Below are positions 24,262-33,267 of a DNA stretch of 52,663 bases, one piece after another; position 1 is the stretch's first letter; each line of letters begins with the position of its first letter. The DNA is taken from NCBI GenBank assembly GCA_025455395.1, contig JALOMO010000003.1, forward strand, positions 1-52,663. Direction: 5' to 3'. This DNA is from Bacteroidales bacterium (GTDB lineage Bacteria > Bacteroidota > Bacteroidia > Bacteroidales > VadinHA17). The position numbers and the translations under genes were made by a program. The notes under the pieces are model-generated. The model had not been told where the DNA came from. It saw nothing but the letters and a program-made list of their open reading frames with translations, and did not search any database.

Positions 24262-25200
24262 ATGAATGACCAAGGGAAATGGGTTTTTATTGTCAACCCG
24301 GTCGCCGGCAGCGGCTATGCACTCAGCCAGGTTGATAAAATACGCGAAAAGATAACCATGTTCAGCCTGGAGGCTGATATCGTCTTTTCTGAAAGAAGGG
24401 GCCATGCCTCTGAACTGTCAGAAAGGTGTGCCGGCAACGGATATAAATACATTATTGCTGTTGGTGGAGACGGCACCTTCAGCGAAGTAGCCACACCCCT
24501 TGTATCAAACAGGAACGTCATCACCGGCCAGATACCTGGCGGAACTGCAAATGGCGTTAATGAGCTGGCCGGATTTCCTGAAAAGTACCAGGAAAGAGAC
24601 TGGGAGACATTTTTTACGGCTAACGTAATAGCTTCGGATGTCGGTGTGTGTAATGATAATTCCTTCTTCTTTACCGGAATAGGGATCGGATTTGATGTCC
24701 AGGTTGCTGAGAATTTTAACAAATCACGGGAAAGGAAGCCCGGGAAAAAGCAAAACTATATTGGAATCGTCCTTAAGACAATCCTCTTCTACAAAGAGAA
24801 GACCATGGTCGTCATCTCTGCCGGGCAAAGGACTGAGACCAGCTGTTTCATGAATACCGTCTCCAACGGCGCCAGAACTTATGCCAAATCGTTTCTGCTC
24901 ACTCCCGGGGCAATTGCAAATGACGGCCTCCTCGATATATGTTCGATCAGGCAATTATCCCTTCCTGAAAGAATAAAAATCCTGATGACCGCTCCTAAGG
25001 GAACGCACCTGAAGAATAAAAGTGTTCATTATTACAAGACTCCGGAGCTTGCCCTGGAATTCCCGGAAAAAGTTCCCTTTCACGCTGACGGGGAGATATC
25101 CTATGCACAACGCTTTAAGCTTGGCGTGATGCCGGGCGGACTGAATCTCATCTATAATCCTCACGGATCTCACCATTTCAACATCAGCCGGCAGGATTGA
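24262..25200 (+). CDS. diacylglycerol kinase-like lipid kinase (YegS/DgkB family)
   Basis: This 312-residue ATP-dependent lipid kinase acts at the membrane surface, adding phosphate to diacylglycerol or another lipid alcohol such as a ceramide. Family motifs are FIVNPVAGSG, the nucleotide motif AVGGDGTFSEV, IPGGTANGVNELAG, and DGLLDICSIR near the C-terminus, with FHADGE as the final substrate-site strand. It converges with cdsA (2 bases between ends), and the neighbouring genes make phospholipids. Sphingolipid substrates are possible in Bacteroidota but not shown by the sequence. Confidence 0.87.
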   Translation: MNDQGKWVFIVNPVAGSGYALSQVDKIREKITMFSLEADIVFSERRGHASELSERCAGNGYKYIIAVGGDGTFSEVATPLVSNRNVITGQIPGGTANGVNELAGFPEKYQERDWETFFTANVIASDVGVCNDNSFFFTGIGIGFDVQVAENFNKSRERKPGKKQNYIGIVLKTILFYKEKTMVVISAGQRTETSCFMNTVSNGARTYAKSFLLTPGAIANDGLLDICSIRQLSLPERIKILMTAPKGTHLKNKSVHYYKTPELALEFPEKVPFHADGEISYAQRFKLGVMPGGLNLIYNPHGSHHFNISRQD

Positions 25201-25201
25201 C

Positions 25202-25939
25202 TTACAGGTTAAAGAGTAGTCCTGCAACAGTTATTCCGGCCCCTGTAGCAATGAGGCTGTCAAATCTGTCAAGGAATCCCCCGTTACCAGGTATAAGGTT
25301 ACTGAAATTCTTTACTCCATACTTTCTTTTATAAACAGATTTTACCGCGTCGCCGGCAAAAGCAAAAACAACAATCACTGCAGCCAGCAGGATGGCATAC
25401 AGCGACTTTTCCTGTATCAGGTTCCTGAAAACCAGTGCACTCAGAACAGCTATAATGGTTCCGCCAATGAGACCCTCAACAGTCTTGTGCGGACTAACTT
25501 TCGGAAAGAGCTTTCTCTTACCGAATAACTGCCCGGTGATCTGGCTGTATCCGTCAAAAACCGAGAGGATGAGAAACGAATAGAGGATAAGTCCCTGGTC
25601 CGTCAGGCTGAAAAGGAAAAACCCGGCAGAAGATACTGCCAATATAAGAACTGAGAGCAGGAAGAACTTAAGATGTCTATACCCGGATAGTCTGTATAAT
25701 TTAAATAGTTCGAAAAAACCACCAATAATTATAATCACCGACAGGATCCTGAAAAAAATTATGTTGAAGCCAATGCTGAAAAATACAATATTTGTGACAA
25801 TGAATGCAAACAGCAATTTTGTCCAGGCTTCCTGTTTTACCATATCTTCTTTCTTACGGTTGATGAAGTAAATACCAACCGTTCCCATAAAGTAGTATGC
25901 GAGGATGACAAAATAGATGCTCCAGACGGTTTTCATCAT
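25202..25939 (-). CDS. cdsA: phosphatidate cytidylyltransferase
   Basis: It makes CDP-diacylglycerol from phosphatidate and CTP in the inner membrane. I start it at the ATG at 25939 (245 residues), which overlaps the TauE stop as ATGA. An upstream in-frame GTG would add 26 residues and run well into TauE. There are about seven helices. The C-terminus carries the CDP-tag signature region FAGDAVKSVYKRKYGVKNF, then PGNGGFLDRFDSL. It is slightly shorter than the usual 265-280 residues. It follows TauE and the CDP-alcohol transferase in one operon and supplies the latter's substrate. Confidence 0.88.
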   Translation of the reverse strand: MMKTVWSIYFVILAYYFMGTVGIYFINRKKEDMVKQEAWTKLLFAFIVTNIVFFSIGFNIIFFRILSVIIIIGGFFELFKLYRLSGYRHLKFFLLSVLILAVSSAGFFLFSLTDQGLILYSFLILSVFDGYSQITGQLFGKRKLFPKVSPHKTVEGLIGGTIIAVLSALVFRNLIQEKSLYAILLAAVIVVFAFAGDAVKSVYKRKYGVKNFSNLIPGNGGFLDRFDSLIATGAGITVAGLLFNL

Positions 25940-26766
25940 TTTTCCAGGTAAGGCATAATATCTAACGCGCTGATAATCATCAGGACTCCAAAGAGAATCA
26001 TGCCAAGAGCGTACCACAGGCGGATAGGGCCGTCCATGCGTTCCAGCTTTACATCCTTTATTAGCTTAGGCCCCAGCATGGCTCCGATTATTGTCCCGGT
26101 GGTCAGAAAGAAGACCAGCGTAAGATCAATCTTGCCGACGAGAAAATGTGCCCCAAGAGCAGAGGTGGTATTTGCCATTACAACCATGAGTGAGGTTCCT
26201 ATTACCACTTTTACCGGTTTGCTCATTGCGAATAACCCTGCCTGCACGGGAGTTGCACCGGTGGTGCCAAAAGTAGCAGTTATGACGCCTGCCAGAAAGC
26301 CGAAAAAAGTGCCCTTGACTGCCTTCGTGATCCTGGTGTCCTCGTGCTTGACTATCCCGTTGATCTCATCTCTTTTCTTCTTCCAGATGCCTCTTATCAT
26401 AAGCAGGGCTATCAGAACAGCGTAGGAACCGTAGCATATGATCAGTTGTTTATGTGTGATAAGGCTTGTGATGCCGGCTCCTCCCAGAGCACCGGCAACT
26501 CCGGCAGCTGACATCAACAGTCCAAGCCTGACATCAATGTTATTATTACGGTAATGTCCCACTGAACCGACAATACATATTGGCAGAGTTGCCGCCAGGG
26601 ATGTTGCTACGGCTACCTGGGCAGGCACTCCAAGGAGTATTGTCAGGATTGGAATAAAGAAAAAACCCCCTCCTCCTCCTCCAATCAGGGTGCCGATAAG
26701 GCCAACCAGAAAGCCCACAAGCGGCAGCCACAGATAGATGTATTCAAATGCAGAGTGAAAGATCAT
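25936..26766 (-). CDS. TauE/SafE-type membrane permease
   Basis: This 276-residue inner-membrane protein has about eight helices in two halves, each beginning with a glycine-rich motif: GLIGTLIGGGGGGFF in the first and GVITATFGTTGATPVQAG in the second. Members export sulfite, sulfoacetate or other organic anions. It overlaps the preceding CDP-alcohol transferase by ATGA and is itself overlapped by cdsA, so all three are translationally coupled. Why an anion exporter lies between two phospholipid genes is unclear; a sulfonated or anionic lipid intermediate is only speculation. Confidence 0.85.
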   Translation of the reverse strand: MIFHSAFEYIYLWLPLVGFLVGLIGTLIGGGGGGFFFIPILTILLGVPAQVAVATSLAATLPICIVGSVGHYRNNNIDVRLGLLMSAAGVAGALGGAGITSLITHKQLIICYGSYAVLIALLMIRGIWKKKRDEINGIVKHEDTRITKAVKGTFFGFLAGVITATFGTTGATPVQAGLFAMSKPVKVVIGTSLMVVMANTTSALGAHFLVGKIDLTLVFFLTTGTIIGAMLGPKLIKDVKLERMDGPIRLWYALGMILFGVLMIISALDIMPYLEK

Positions 26767-27356
26767 TTTGTCTGCTCTTTTTTCTTTCTTTTCTCTTTAA
26801 GGATCCAGTAAAGACCTTTGACGTTTGTCCGCATTTCAGGTATTATCATCTGAATGGTAATATGCTCAACGGCTCCGGCAATGCCCCAGGCAATCATCAG
26901 GTAATATAACGGAGCAAAAAAGCCAAGCGTGAAGAGGCAGACAAAGAACAGAGCCTGGATGTCACCGCTGATCTTGGTCGTCTTCAGGTGGAAGCTGGGA
27001 AACTTCCGGAATTTTATAAGAGAGATGATGACAGTAAGAACCAGCATGCCTATGAAGATGCTGAAGCTGATGAGGTGTGGTCTCAGTTCATCCATCTTGA
27101 AGACAAAAAGACCGATGAAGGCAAGCACATAGTTGAAATTATCTGCGAATGAATCAAGCTTGGCCCCTATCTCGGTTTCCATCTTAAACTTACGTGCTAT
27201 GTACCCGTCGAAAAAGTCAGAAACCATGTTTATTATAAAAAAGACTGCAAAGAGCGTTTCTCTGCCTGAAATAATGAAATATAGAATCACCGGAAACATA
27301 AGCAGCCGGTAGATGGTGATCATATTCGGTATATTCCAGAGCTCTTTCCTATTCAC
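26763..27356 (-). CDS. CDP-alcohol phosphatidyltransferase
   Basis: This 197-residue integral membrane enzyme swaps CMP of a CDP-linked lipid for an alcohol (glycerol-phosphate, serine, inositol or similar). The full catalytic motif is present: DFFDGYIARKF, then GAKLDSFAD, giving D-(x)2-DG-(x)2-AR-(x)8-G-(x)3-D-(x)3-D. The start is GTG at 27356, as the N-terminus NIPNMITIYRLL matches PgsA-type beginnings. It heads the operon with TauE and cdsA. Phosphatidylglycerophosphate synthase is a reasonable guess by N-terminal form but the alcohol is not decided. Confidence 0.85.
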   Translation of the reverse strand: MNRKELWNIPNMITIYRLLMFPVILYFIISGRETLFAVFFIINMVSDFFDGYIARKFKMETEIGAKLDSFADNFNYVLAFIGLFVFKMDELRPHLISFSIFIGMLVLTVIISLIKFRKFPSFHLKTTKISGDIQALFFVCLFTLGFFAPLYYLMIAWGIAGAVEHITIQMIIPEMRTNVKGLYWILKEKRKKKEQTK

Positions 27357-27486
27357 GGGAAGACCATTAGACGTGTAACTTCTAAAGCAAATAACGGCAT
27401 TTTATTCCGACATTGAAGTTTCTTATGCCGAAAGCATTGATTTTATGTCATGATTATTGACTTTTCAACCAGCTATTGGTATTACA

Positions 27487-28320
27487 TTAATATGTACAAA
27501 CCGGTGCCGGCATTTCATATACCGACTTCCTGAGGAATTCACCCAGTGCTCGGGGACTGCCAAGCCTCTCCTGCTCCTCAACGGTGATGATATTCCCTAT
27601 CCCTATCCTTGGCTCCTGACCTCTTTTATTGAATACTTCGTACGGCAGCCTCAAAAGACGTACTCTCCAGTTTATTAACCCAAGAATGTAGAAAAACAGA
27701 GAGTTTCTGTCGAAGAAACGGACCGGCAAGACCGGGACTCTGGCGGAATGAATGAGATGGAGAATGCCTGGTTGCCAGGGCCTGTCCCTGATGCACATAT
27801 CCTTCATGCTGAAATCAGAGATTGCCCCCGAAGGGAAAAAGCCCACGGGGTGTCCGTTGCGCAGGTGACTGACTGTGTCTCGTATCCCTCTCAGGCTTGC
27901 CCTGTCAAGGCTCTCATGTTCATTGTCAAGGGAAGTTACCGATATGAAATTATCACGCAGAGTCTTCACCATAAGAAGTGTTTTGTTTACCATCACCCTG
28001 AAGTCCGGGCGCATCCTGGCAATCAGGTCGATGAGCATCAGTCCGTCAATCCCTCCATAGGGATGATTGGAGACAGTTATAAAAGCACCCTCAGGCAGTT
28101 GATTCAATCTATCAGCATTACCGACAATGTACTTTATGCCAATATCGCTTAAAAACCTGCCTGAAAAATCCGTGCCGGTATGGTGGCTCGACTTATCATA
28201 AACCCGGTTCAGCCTGTCTATTGTAAGAATTTTCATTAAAAAGGCTGCACGCCGGTGTCCAATTTTACCCCTGAAGAAAGAAGAGAGGGCACCAATATCC
28301 TTTTCCTCAACAAGGCTCAT
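27487..28320 (-). CDS. lysophospholipid acyltransferase-like protein (PlsC superfamily)
   Basis: This 277-residue acyltransferase has the catalytic block SNHPYGGIDG, so His and Asp are separated by five residues and not the classical four. It also has FFPSGAISDF, the glycerol-phosphate-binding block. The long N-terminal part (SLVEEKDIGALSSFF) is also seen in hemolysin-like or ornithine-lipid acyltransferases. It follows GH20 by 17 bases on the same strand and lies 130 bases before the CDP-alcohol transferase gene, so it probably belongs to the lipid cluster. The acceptor lipid is unknown. Confidence 0.78.
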   Translation of the reverse strand: MSLVEEKDIGALSSFFRGKIGHRRAAFLMKILTIDRLNRVYDKSSHHTGTDFSGRFLSDIGIKYIVGNADRLNQLPEGAFITVSNHPYGGIDGLMLIDLIARMRPDFRVMVNKTLLMVKTLRDNFISVTSLDNEHESLDRASLRGIRDTVSHLRNGHPVGFFPSGAISDFSMKDMCIRDRPWQPGILHLIHSARVPVLPVRFFDRNSLFFYILGLINWRVRLLRLPYEVFNKRGQEPRIGIGNIITVEEQERLGSPRALGEFLRKSVYEMPAPVCTY

Positions 28321-28337
28321 ACTCTATTCTTACAACA

Positions 28338-29915
28338 CTATTTTTGTACAGTCTCAGGCCATGGGATACGGTCTGACTGATAGAAGTCAACACCCATGGC
28401 TTTAAGCCGCTCACCATGTTTTGCCAGTCTCTCCCGGTAGTCAACCCAGTCTCTTTTCAGCGGTGGGGTCCATCCAATCTCGGCAATGCCGGCAAGACGG
28501 GGAAAAACCATATATTCCAGTTCATCAATGTGAGTGATGGTTTCAGTCCACAGCGGTGCTTCGACCCCAAGAATAAATTCTTTCCCTATGCCTTCGACAA
28601 GGGTTGCGGGATCCCAATCATAAGCGTCATCAATCTCAATATATGCAGCCCAATGCAGCCCAAGCTTTGTTGACGGGTCATATTGCATGTCAAGGTAGGT
28701 CTTTACTGCCGGTGAAAAGAGAACCTTTGCACCCTGTTCAACCGCTTTCAGTGCGTTTGGTGCCTTTGCCCAGTATTGTGCAACTGATCCCTCTGACAGC
28801 TTCGTTGTGGCGATCTCGTCCCACCCCAAAACGGTCTTACCGTATTTATTAACTATCTCCTGGGTCTTTTCTATAAAGAATACATAATCCTCGGGCTTTG
28901 TTGAATGCGACTCATCTCCCCCGATATGAAAATACGGCCCGGGTGTCAGTGCTGAAAGCTCCCTTATCACATCATCAACAAACTTGTATGTTATATCCTT
29001 CCTAACACATAAGGAACTGAATCCGACATTAATGCCTGTGTAAAGCTCCCTTGCCTTGCCGTCACAGTTCAGCTCTGGATATGATGCCAGGGCTGCATTG
29101 GTGTGGCCCGGCATGTCTATTTCCGGAACAATGATGATATGGCGCTGCTGTGCATACTTAACAATATCTGAATACTGTTCCTGTGTGAAGAACCCGCCCT
29201 CACCGCCACCAACCTCTGTGCTTCCTCCATGAGCTGTAAGATTTGGCCATGACTTGATTTCAATACGCCAGCCCTGATCATCTGTCAGGTGAAGATGTAA
29301 AACATTTAACTTATAGTATGAAATCAGATCAATGACCCGCTTAACGTCCTCAACACTGAAGAAATGCCTGGCAACATCGAGCATCATCCCACGGTATGAA
29401 TAATCAGGGTTATCGTTGATTATGCCGGTCGGCACCATCCATGGTCCCTCTCCGACTGTTGAAAGCTCAATTTCCGGAGGAAGCAGCTGCCTGATGGTTT
29501 GTACAGCCCTGAAGGCCCCTGAGGGATTCACGGCTGAGATCTTCATGAACTTTTTACTGATGGTAAGCTCATAACTCTCATCGGCAGGATTTGTGCCGTC
29601 ACCAGTTAAGAGGAAATAAATACTCCCCCTCTTTGGTTCAGATGAGGCTTGTATAATCTCTATTTCGAATCCTGTAGAGGGCCTTAGCCTGTCTGCAAGT
29701 TGCTGTGCAACCTGCTTAAGCTCTTCAGACTCTCCCTTGAAATAGATATCAGTCTTCTCGCTTATGGTGAAATATTCGCCGGTGGCAGCGACCGAAACCG
29801 GCAGCGGAATAAGCGACTCCCTTGTTAGGTCAGAGGCCTCCTGTCTTTTGCAGGATCCAAGACTTATGCCCAGTGATAAGGCAATTATTGCCATACTTAC
29901 ATACCTTTGCTTCAT
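28338..29915 (-). CDS. beta-N-acetylhexosaminidase (GH20) lipoprotein
   Basis: This 525-residue exo-beta-hexosaminidase splits terminal GlcNAc or GalNAc. I start it at the ATG at 29915; the longer frame begins at TTG. The lipobox is LGSC with Cys22, so it is a lipoprotein at an outer membrane leaflet or in the periplasm. An N-terminal GH20b-like domain (about 30-155) precedes the catalytic barrel with HLHLTDDQGWRIEIKSWP and HIGGDESHSTKP, where Asp-Glu are the catalytic pair. With GH29 and GH125 enzymes elsewhere in the window it points to N-glycan or similar substrates. Confidence 0.92.
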   Translation of the reverse strand: MKQRYVSMAIIALSLGISLGSCKRQEASDLTRESLIPLPVSVAATGEYFTISEKTDIYFKGESEELKQVAQQLADRLRPSTGFEIEIIQASSEPKRGSIYFLLTGDGTNPADESYELTISKKFMKISAVNPSGAFRAVQTIRQLLPPEIELSTVGEGPWMVPTGIINDNPDYSYRGMMLDVARHFFSVEDVKRVIDLISYYKLNVLHLHLTDDQGWRIEIKSWPNLTAHGGSTEVGGGEGGFFTQEQYSDIVKYAQQRHIIIVPEIDMPGHTNAALASYPELNCDGKARELYTGINVGFSSLCVRKDITYKFVDDVIRELSALTPGPYFHIGGDESHSTKPEDYVFFIEKTQEIVNKYGKTVLGWDEIATTKLSEGSVAQYWAKAPNALKAVEQGAKVLFSPAVKTYLDMQYDPSTKLGLHWAAYIEIDDAYDWDPATLVEGIGKEFILGVEAPLWTETITHIDELEYMVFPRLAGIAEIGWTPPLKRDWVDYRERLAKHGERLKAMGVDFYQSDRIPWPETVQK

Positions 29916-29987
29916 ATTGATATTAACTCTGATTATTTGAGAAGTCAAGATATAAATTTAATTTCATCCAAAACTGGTTCATTCAAG

Positions 29988-30566
29988 ATGTTCAGTGATC
30001 CGTTTGTACAATTTGAAGCATGGTACAGTGAGAGACTTGCCTCAGGGGTCTCTTATCCTGAGGCGTTCAGCCTTGGCACGGCAGATTCTGGCGGAACGGT
30101 GTCAGTCAGAACAGTACTTCTGAAAGAATACAACGCCGGCGGCTTTGTCTTTTTCACTAATTATGAAAGCAGAAAGGGTCATCAGTTGTCTCAGAATACT
30201 AAAGCAGCAATGCTTTTTTACTGGTCTGAATCAGCACGACAGATACGTATAGAGGGCCATGTATCAGGAATTCCTGAAAATGAATCAATAAATTATTTCA
30301 GGTCGCGACCCCGCGAGAGTCAGATTTCTGCCTGGGCAAGCAGCCAGAGCAAAGTTATTCCCGGAAGGTCCTTCCTTGAGAAACGCTACTCTGATTATGA
30401 AGAAAAATTCAGGGGTAAAGAGATCCCAAAACCTCCATACTGGGGAGGATACAGGATCATACCATCCTGGTTTGAGTTCTGGCAGGAAGGAGAACATCGG
30501 TTACATCACAGAACAATCTTCAGACTTGAAAAAGGAAAATGGATTACAGAAATACTTGCACCTTAA
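29988..30566 (+). CDS. pdxH: pyridoxamine 5'-phosphate oxidase
   Basis: An FMN-dependent oxidase that converts pyridoxine/pyridoxamine 5'-phosphate to pyridoxal phosphate. The ATG at 29988 gives 192 residues. Conserved segments are VSVRTVLLKEY, FFTNYESRKGHQL, FYWSESARQIRIEG, SRPRESQISAWASSQS and the C-terminal signature FEFWQEGEHRLHHR. The usual N-terminal 'LRxxY' part is missing with this start; the in-frame region before it does not look like it. Bacteroidota relatives are about 210-215 residues, so this is a short form. It is divergent from GH20. Confidence 0.9.
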   Translation: MFSDPFVQFEAWYSERLASGVSYPEAFSLGTADSGGTVSVRTVLLKEYNAGGFVFFTNYESRKGHQLSQNTKAAMLFYWSESARQIRIEGHVSGIPENESINYFRSRPRESQISAWASSQSKVIPGRSFLEKRYSDYEEKFRGKEIPKPPYWGGYRIIPSWFEFWQEGEHRLHHRTIFRLEKGKWITEILAP

Positions 30567-30578
30567 AAAGTAATTATC

Positions 30579-31007
30579 ATGAAGAATCTGTCAATCATTG
30601 CCTTGCTCATTCTCACGGCATGCTCATCATCTGAAAAAGATAAAATAGAGGCCGACCGTGCCCTTATCATCGCGACAGAACTCGAATTTGCCAGGATGGC
30701 AGAAGAGGTCGGCGTTGCTGCTGCATTTTATGAATTTGCAGCAGACAGTGCCGTTATTAACCGCGGAGGCAAACTCATCAAAGGAAAAGAAGCCATCAGG
30801 GAATACTATCAGTCTGCCATCAGACCGGGTACAAGGCTGATATGGGCTCCTGATTTTACAGATGTGTCGGGTGATTTGGGCTATACATACGGAAAATATA
30901 CCCACCTGGTGCCAGACAGCATCGGAATTATTACCGAACATCATGGTATTTTCCATACTGTGTGGAGGAGAGAAAAAGACGGCAGATGGCGCTTCGTATG
31001 GGACTGA
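30579..31007 (+). CDS. SnoaL/NTF2-like (DUF4440) lipoprotein
   Basis: This 142-residue lipoprotein has lipobox LTAC (Cys15). The mature part is one NTF2-like cone fold of the DUF4440 kind: a helical start (IIATELEFARMAEEVGVAAAFYEFA), then GKLIKGKEAIREYYQS, LGYTYGKYTHLVPD and a C-terminal strand WRREKDGRWRFVWD. Such proteins can bind small ligands, but no catalytic residues are evident. It follows pdxH by 12 bases and is likely in the same transcript; the function is unknown. Confidence 0.8.
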   Translation: MKNLSIIALLILTACSSSEKDKIEADRALIIATELEFARMAEEVGVAAAFYEFAADSAVINRGGKLIKGKEAIREYYQSAIRPGTRLIWAPDFTDVSGDLGYTYGKYTHLVPDSIGIITEHHGIFHTVWRREKDGRWRFVWD

Positions 31008-31126
31008 TCCTGCTCAATGCCGGGCAGGCCTGATAATGCCATCGGGTCACCACAGGTAAAAGTCATATCCATTTCGCGTATCGGTAATAAATAATTGGTA
31101 TACTTTAGCAGGCAAAAGGGAGTGCA

Positions 31127-32149
31127 ATGACAGATGGTCACATAGCAAACAACAGCGAACCTGTTGATGCCGTTGTTCTTTGGGTTGACGGCAGTGACCC
31201 TCGGCTTGCAGAGAAGAGAAACAAATATCTCAGCGAAACCGGACTCACCCAACATCGCGGAGCATTATCAACATTTTATGCCTCAAACAACGAAATCAGG
31301 TACTGTGTGTTCTCAATCCTGAGGTTTGCACCATTTGTCAGAAATATATTTATTGTTACTGATAATCAGGACCCAAATATCTACGAGGAAGTACAGGCCT
31401 GTTTCCCCGGAAAGGCCGGCTCACTGAAAGTTGTAGATCATAAAGAAATCTTCAGCGGATACGAGCAATACCTGCCTACATTCAACAGCACTTCAATATT
31501 GTCAATGATGTGGAGAATAAAGGGTCTGTCAGATAATTTTCTCTTCTTCAATGATGATATGTTTATAATCAGAGAGACCCGGCCGGAAGATTGGTTCAGG
31601 AATGGAAGACCAGTGCTTCGTGGTAAATGGCTCATCGCTCCATACAAAAAGATGCTGAGCAATTATTTCAAGACTCTCATTAACAGACATCTGCGCAAAA
31701 ATCCTGACTACCAGCCAAAACTCTCCTTCTATCTGCGCCAGTGGAATGCAGCCTCATTGCTCGGAATGAGAGTCAGATATTTTTTCCACTGCCACACCCC
31801 GCACCCATTGAACCGTGTGAGGCTGGAAAATTATCTGGCTGACAAGCCTGGGCTGCTTGAAAAGAATATTGCAGACAGATTCCGGAGCCCAAAGCAGTTC
31901 CTGATGACATCCCTGGCCTACCACCTGGAATTACTTGACGGCAACAGGCAAACTGAAAAACTCGGACTCGGTTATCTCCATCCCTACTATTCAAAAAAAC
32001 GGATGGAAAGGAGAATTAAACGCTGCGAAACCAACAGGGAGATAAAATTCATCTGTGCACAAAGCCTTGATATGTTCAGCCCTGAGGAACGTGAAAGAAT
32101 ATTTGGATGGATGGACAAAATGTTGGGTATTGAGGCACCAAATAATTGA
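31127..32149 (+). CDS. Stealth family glycan phosphotransferase, copy 1
   Basis: This 340-residue Stealth protein transfers a sugar-phosphate to build phosphodiester-linked surface polysaccharide, in the cytosol. Four conserved regions are present: CR1 DAVVLWVDGSDP, CR2 with FIVTDNQDP, LPTFNSTSILSMMWRIKGL and FFNDDMFI, then CR3/CR4 HTPHP...PGLLEKN-type text. An AGGGAG Shine-Dalgarno-like sequence lies 8 bases before the ATG, unusual in this genome. A close paralogue follows 28 bases later. Confidence 0.88.
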   Translation: MTDGHIANNSEPVDAVVLWVDGSDPRLAEKRNKYLSETGLTQHRGALSTFYASNNEIRYCVFSILRFAPFVRNIFIVTDNQDPNIYEEVQACFPGKAGSLKVVDHKEIFSGYEQYLPTFNSTSILSMMWRIKGLSDNFLFFNDDMFIIRETRPEDWFRNGRPVLRGKWLIAPYKKMLSNYFKTLINRHLRKNPDYQPKLSFYLRQWNAASLLGMRVRYFFHCHTPHPLNRVRLENYLADKPGLLEKNIADRFRSPKQFLMTSLAYHLELLDGNRQTEKLGLGYLHPYYSKKRMERRIKRCETNREIKFICAQSLDMFSPEERERIFGWMDKMLGIEAPNN

Positions 32150-32177
32150 AGTAACTTCTACCGGAAAAATTTCTGCA

Positions 32178-33197
32178 ATGACTGATATTCCCTCATCTGA
32201 AAAAGACCATCCGATTGATGTTGTTATTGCCTGGGTTGATGGCGGCGACCCTGAACTGGCTGAAAAAAGAAACCGGTATCTTGGCCTTTCAGGAGACAAA
32301 GCTCATCCCGGAGCACATCCCACCCGGTTTGCATCGATAAATGAAATAAGGTATTGCGTTTTATCTGTCTTCAGGTTTGCCCCCTTCGTAAGAAATCTCT
32401 ATATCGTAACTGATGGCCAGGATCCTGATCTCTATGATGATATCAAAACATGGTTTCCTGAAAGAGCGGATTCAGTAAGAATTGTAGATCACACTGAAAT
32501 TTTTGAGGGTTTCGAAAAGTACCTTCCGACTTTCAACAGTATCTCAATAGGCAACATGATCTGGAGAATAAAGGGCATTTCTGACAACTTTGTTTATTTC
32601 AATGATGATACTTTCCTGATCAGGACCATACGGCCTGAAGATTTCTTTATTGACAACAGGCCGGTACTGCGCGGAAGATGGATCCCGGCTCCCCTATTCA
32701 GAATACTGTGGAACACGATAAGAAAATCTTTCCACAAATATTTCAGGAACAATCCTGCGTTCCAGCCAAAAGCCTCATTTCATCTTGGCCAGTGGAATTC
32801 TGCTTCACTGCTTGGCCTGAAGTGGAGGTATTTTACCAACAGCCACACTCCCCATACGGTTGGCAGGAAAACGATCGAGAATTTTGTCATCAGCAATAAG
32901 CCGTTACTTGAGAAAAACATATCCCACAGGTTCCGACATTACTCACAGTTCACTTTCATTTCTCTGTCAAACCATCTGCAACTCCTGCAGGGCAACAGGC
33001 TGATCGCCAGTCCTGATCTGGCTTATCTGCAGCCATATAATCGCCCGAAAGATTATATTGACAAGAAAATCAGCCTTTGCGAAAAAGATAACCGCATTAA
33101 GTTCATATGTGTTCAGAGCCTGGAGATGTGTGGAGAAGAGGAGCAGAAGAAACTGCTTGGCTGGATGCAAAAGAGATTGAAGATAGAGAACAAATAG
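32178..33197 (+). CDS. Stealth family glycan phosphotransferase, copy 2
   Basis: This 339-residue paralogue of the gene before it has the same regions: DVVIAWVDGGDP, LYIVTDGQDP, LPTFNSISIGNMIWRIKGI, YFNDDTFLI and a C-terminal HTPHT plus PLLEKN. The ATG at 32178 is taken since a longer frame starts with GTG inside copy 1. The pair is a tandem duplication with moderate divergence, so the two may act on different acceptors or as a heteromer. No capsule flippase or polymerase gene is nearby. Confidence 0.87.
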   Translation: MTDIPSSEKDHPIDVVIAWVDGGDPELAEKRNRYLGLSGDKAHPGAHPTRFASINEIRYCVLSVFRFAPFVRNLYIVTDGQDPDLYDDIKTWFPERADSVRIVDHTEIFEGFEKYLPTFNSISIGNMIWRIKGISDNFVYFNDDTFLIRTIRPEDFFIDNRPVLRGRWIPAPLFRILWNTIRKSFHKYFRNNPAFQPKASFHLGQWNSASLLGLKWRYFTNSHTPHTVGRKTIENFVISNKPLLEKNISHRFRHYSQFTFISLSNHLQLLQGNRLIASPDLAYLQPYNRPKDYIDKKISLCEKDNRIKFICVQSLEMCGEEEQKKLLGWMQKRLKIENK

Positions 33198-33267
33198 CTG
33201 TTTCGTATTTATTTGAATATTAAATCATTTAGTATTTAAAATAACCTCTCTGCTTTCTTCAGCAAAT

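Noticed and set aside
25940..26017. Longer cdsA beginning at GTG 26017
   Set aside because: It would overlap TauE by 82 bases and adds a non-conserved stretch; the ATG at 25939 fits a standard ATGA coupling.
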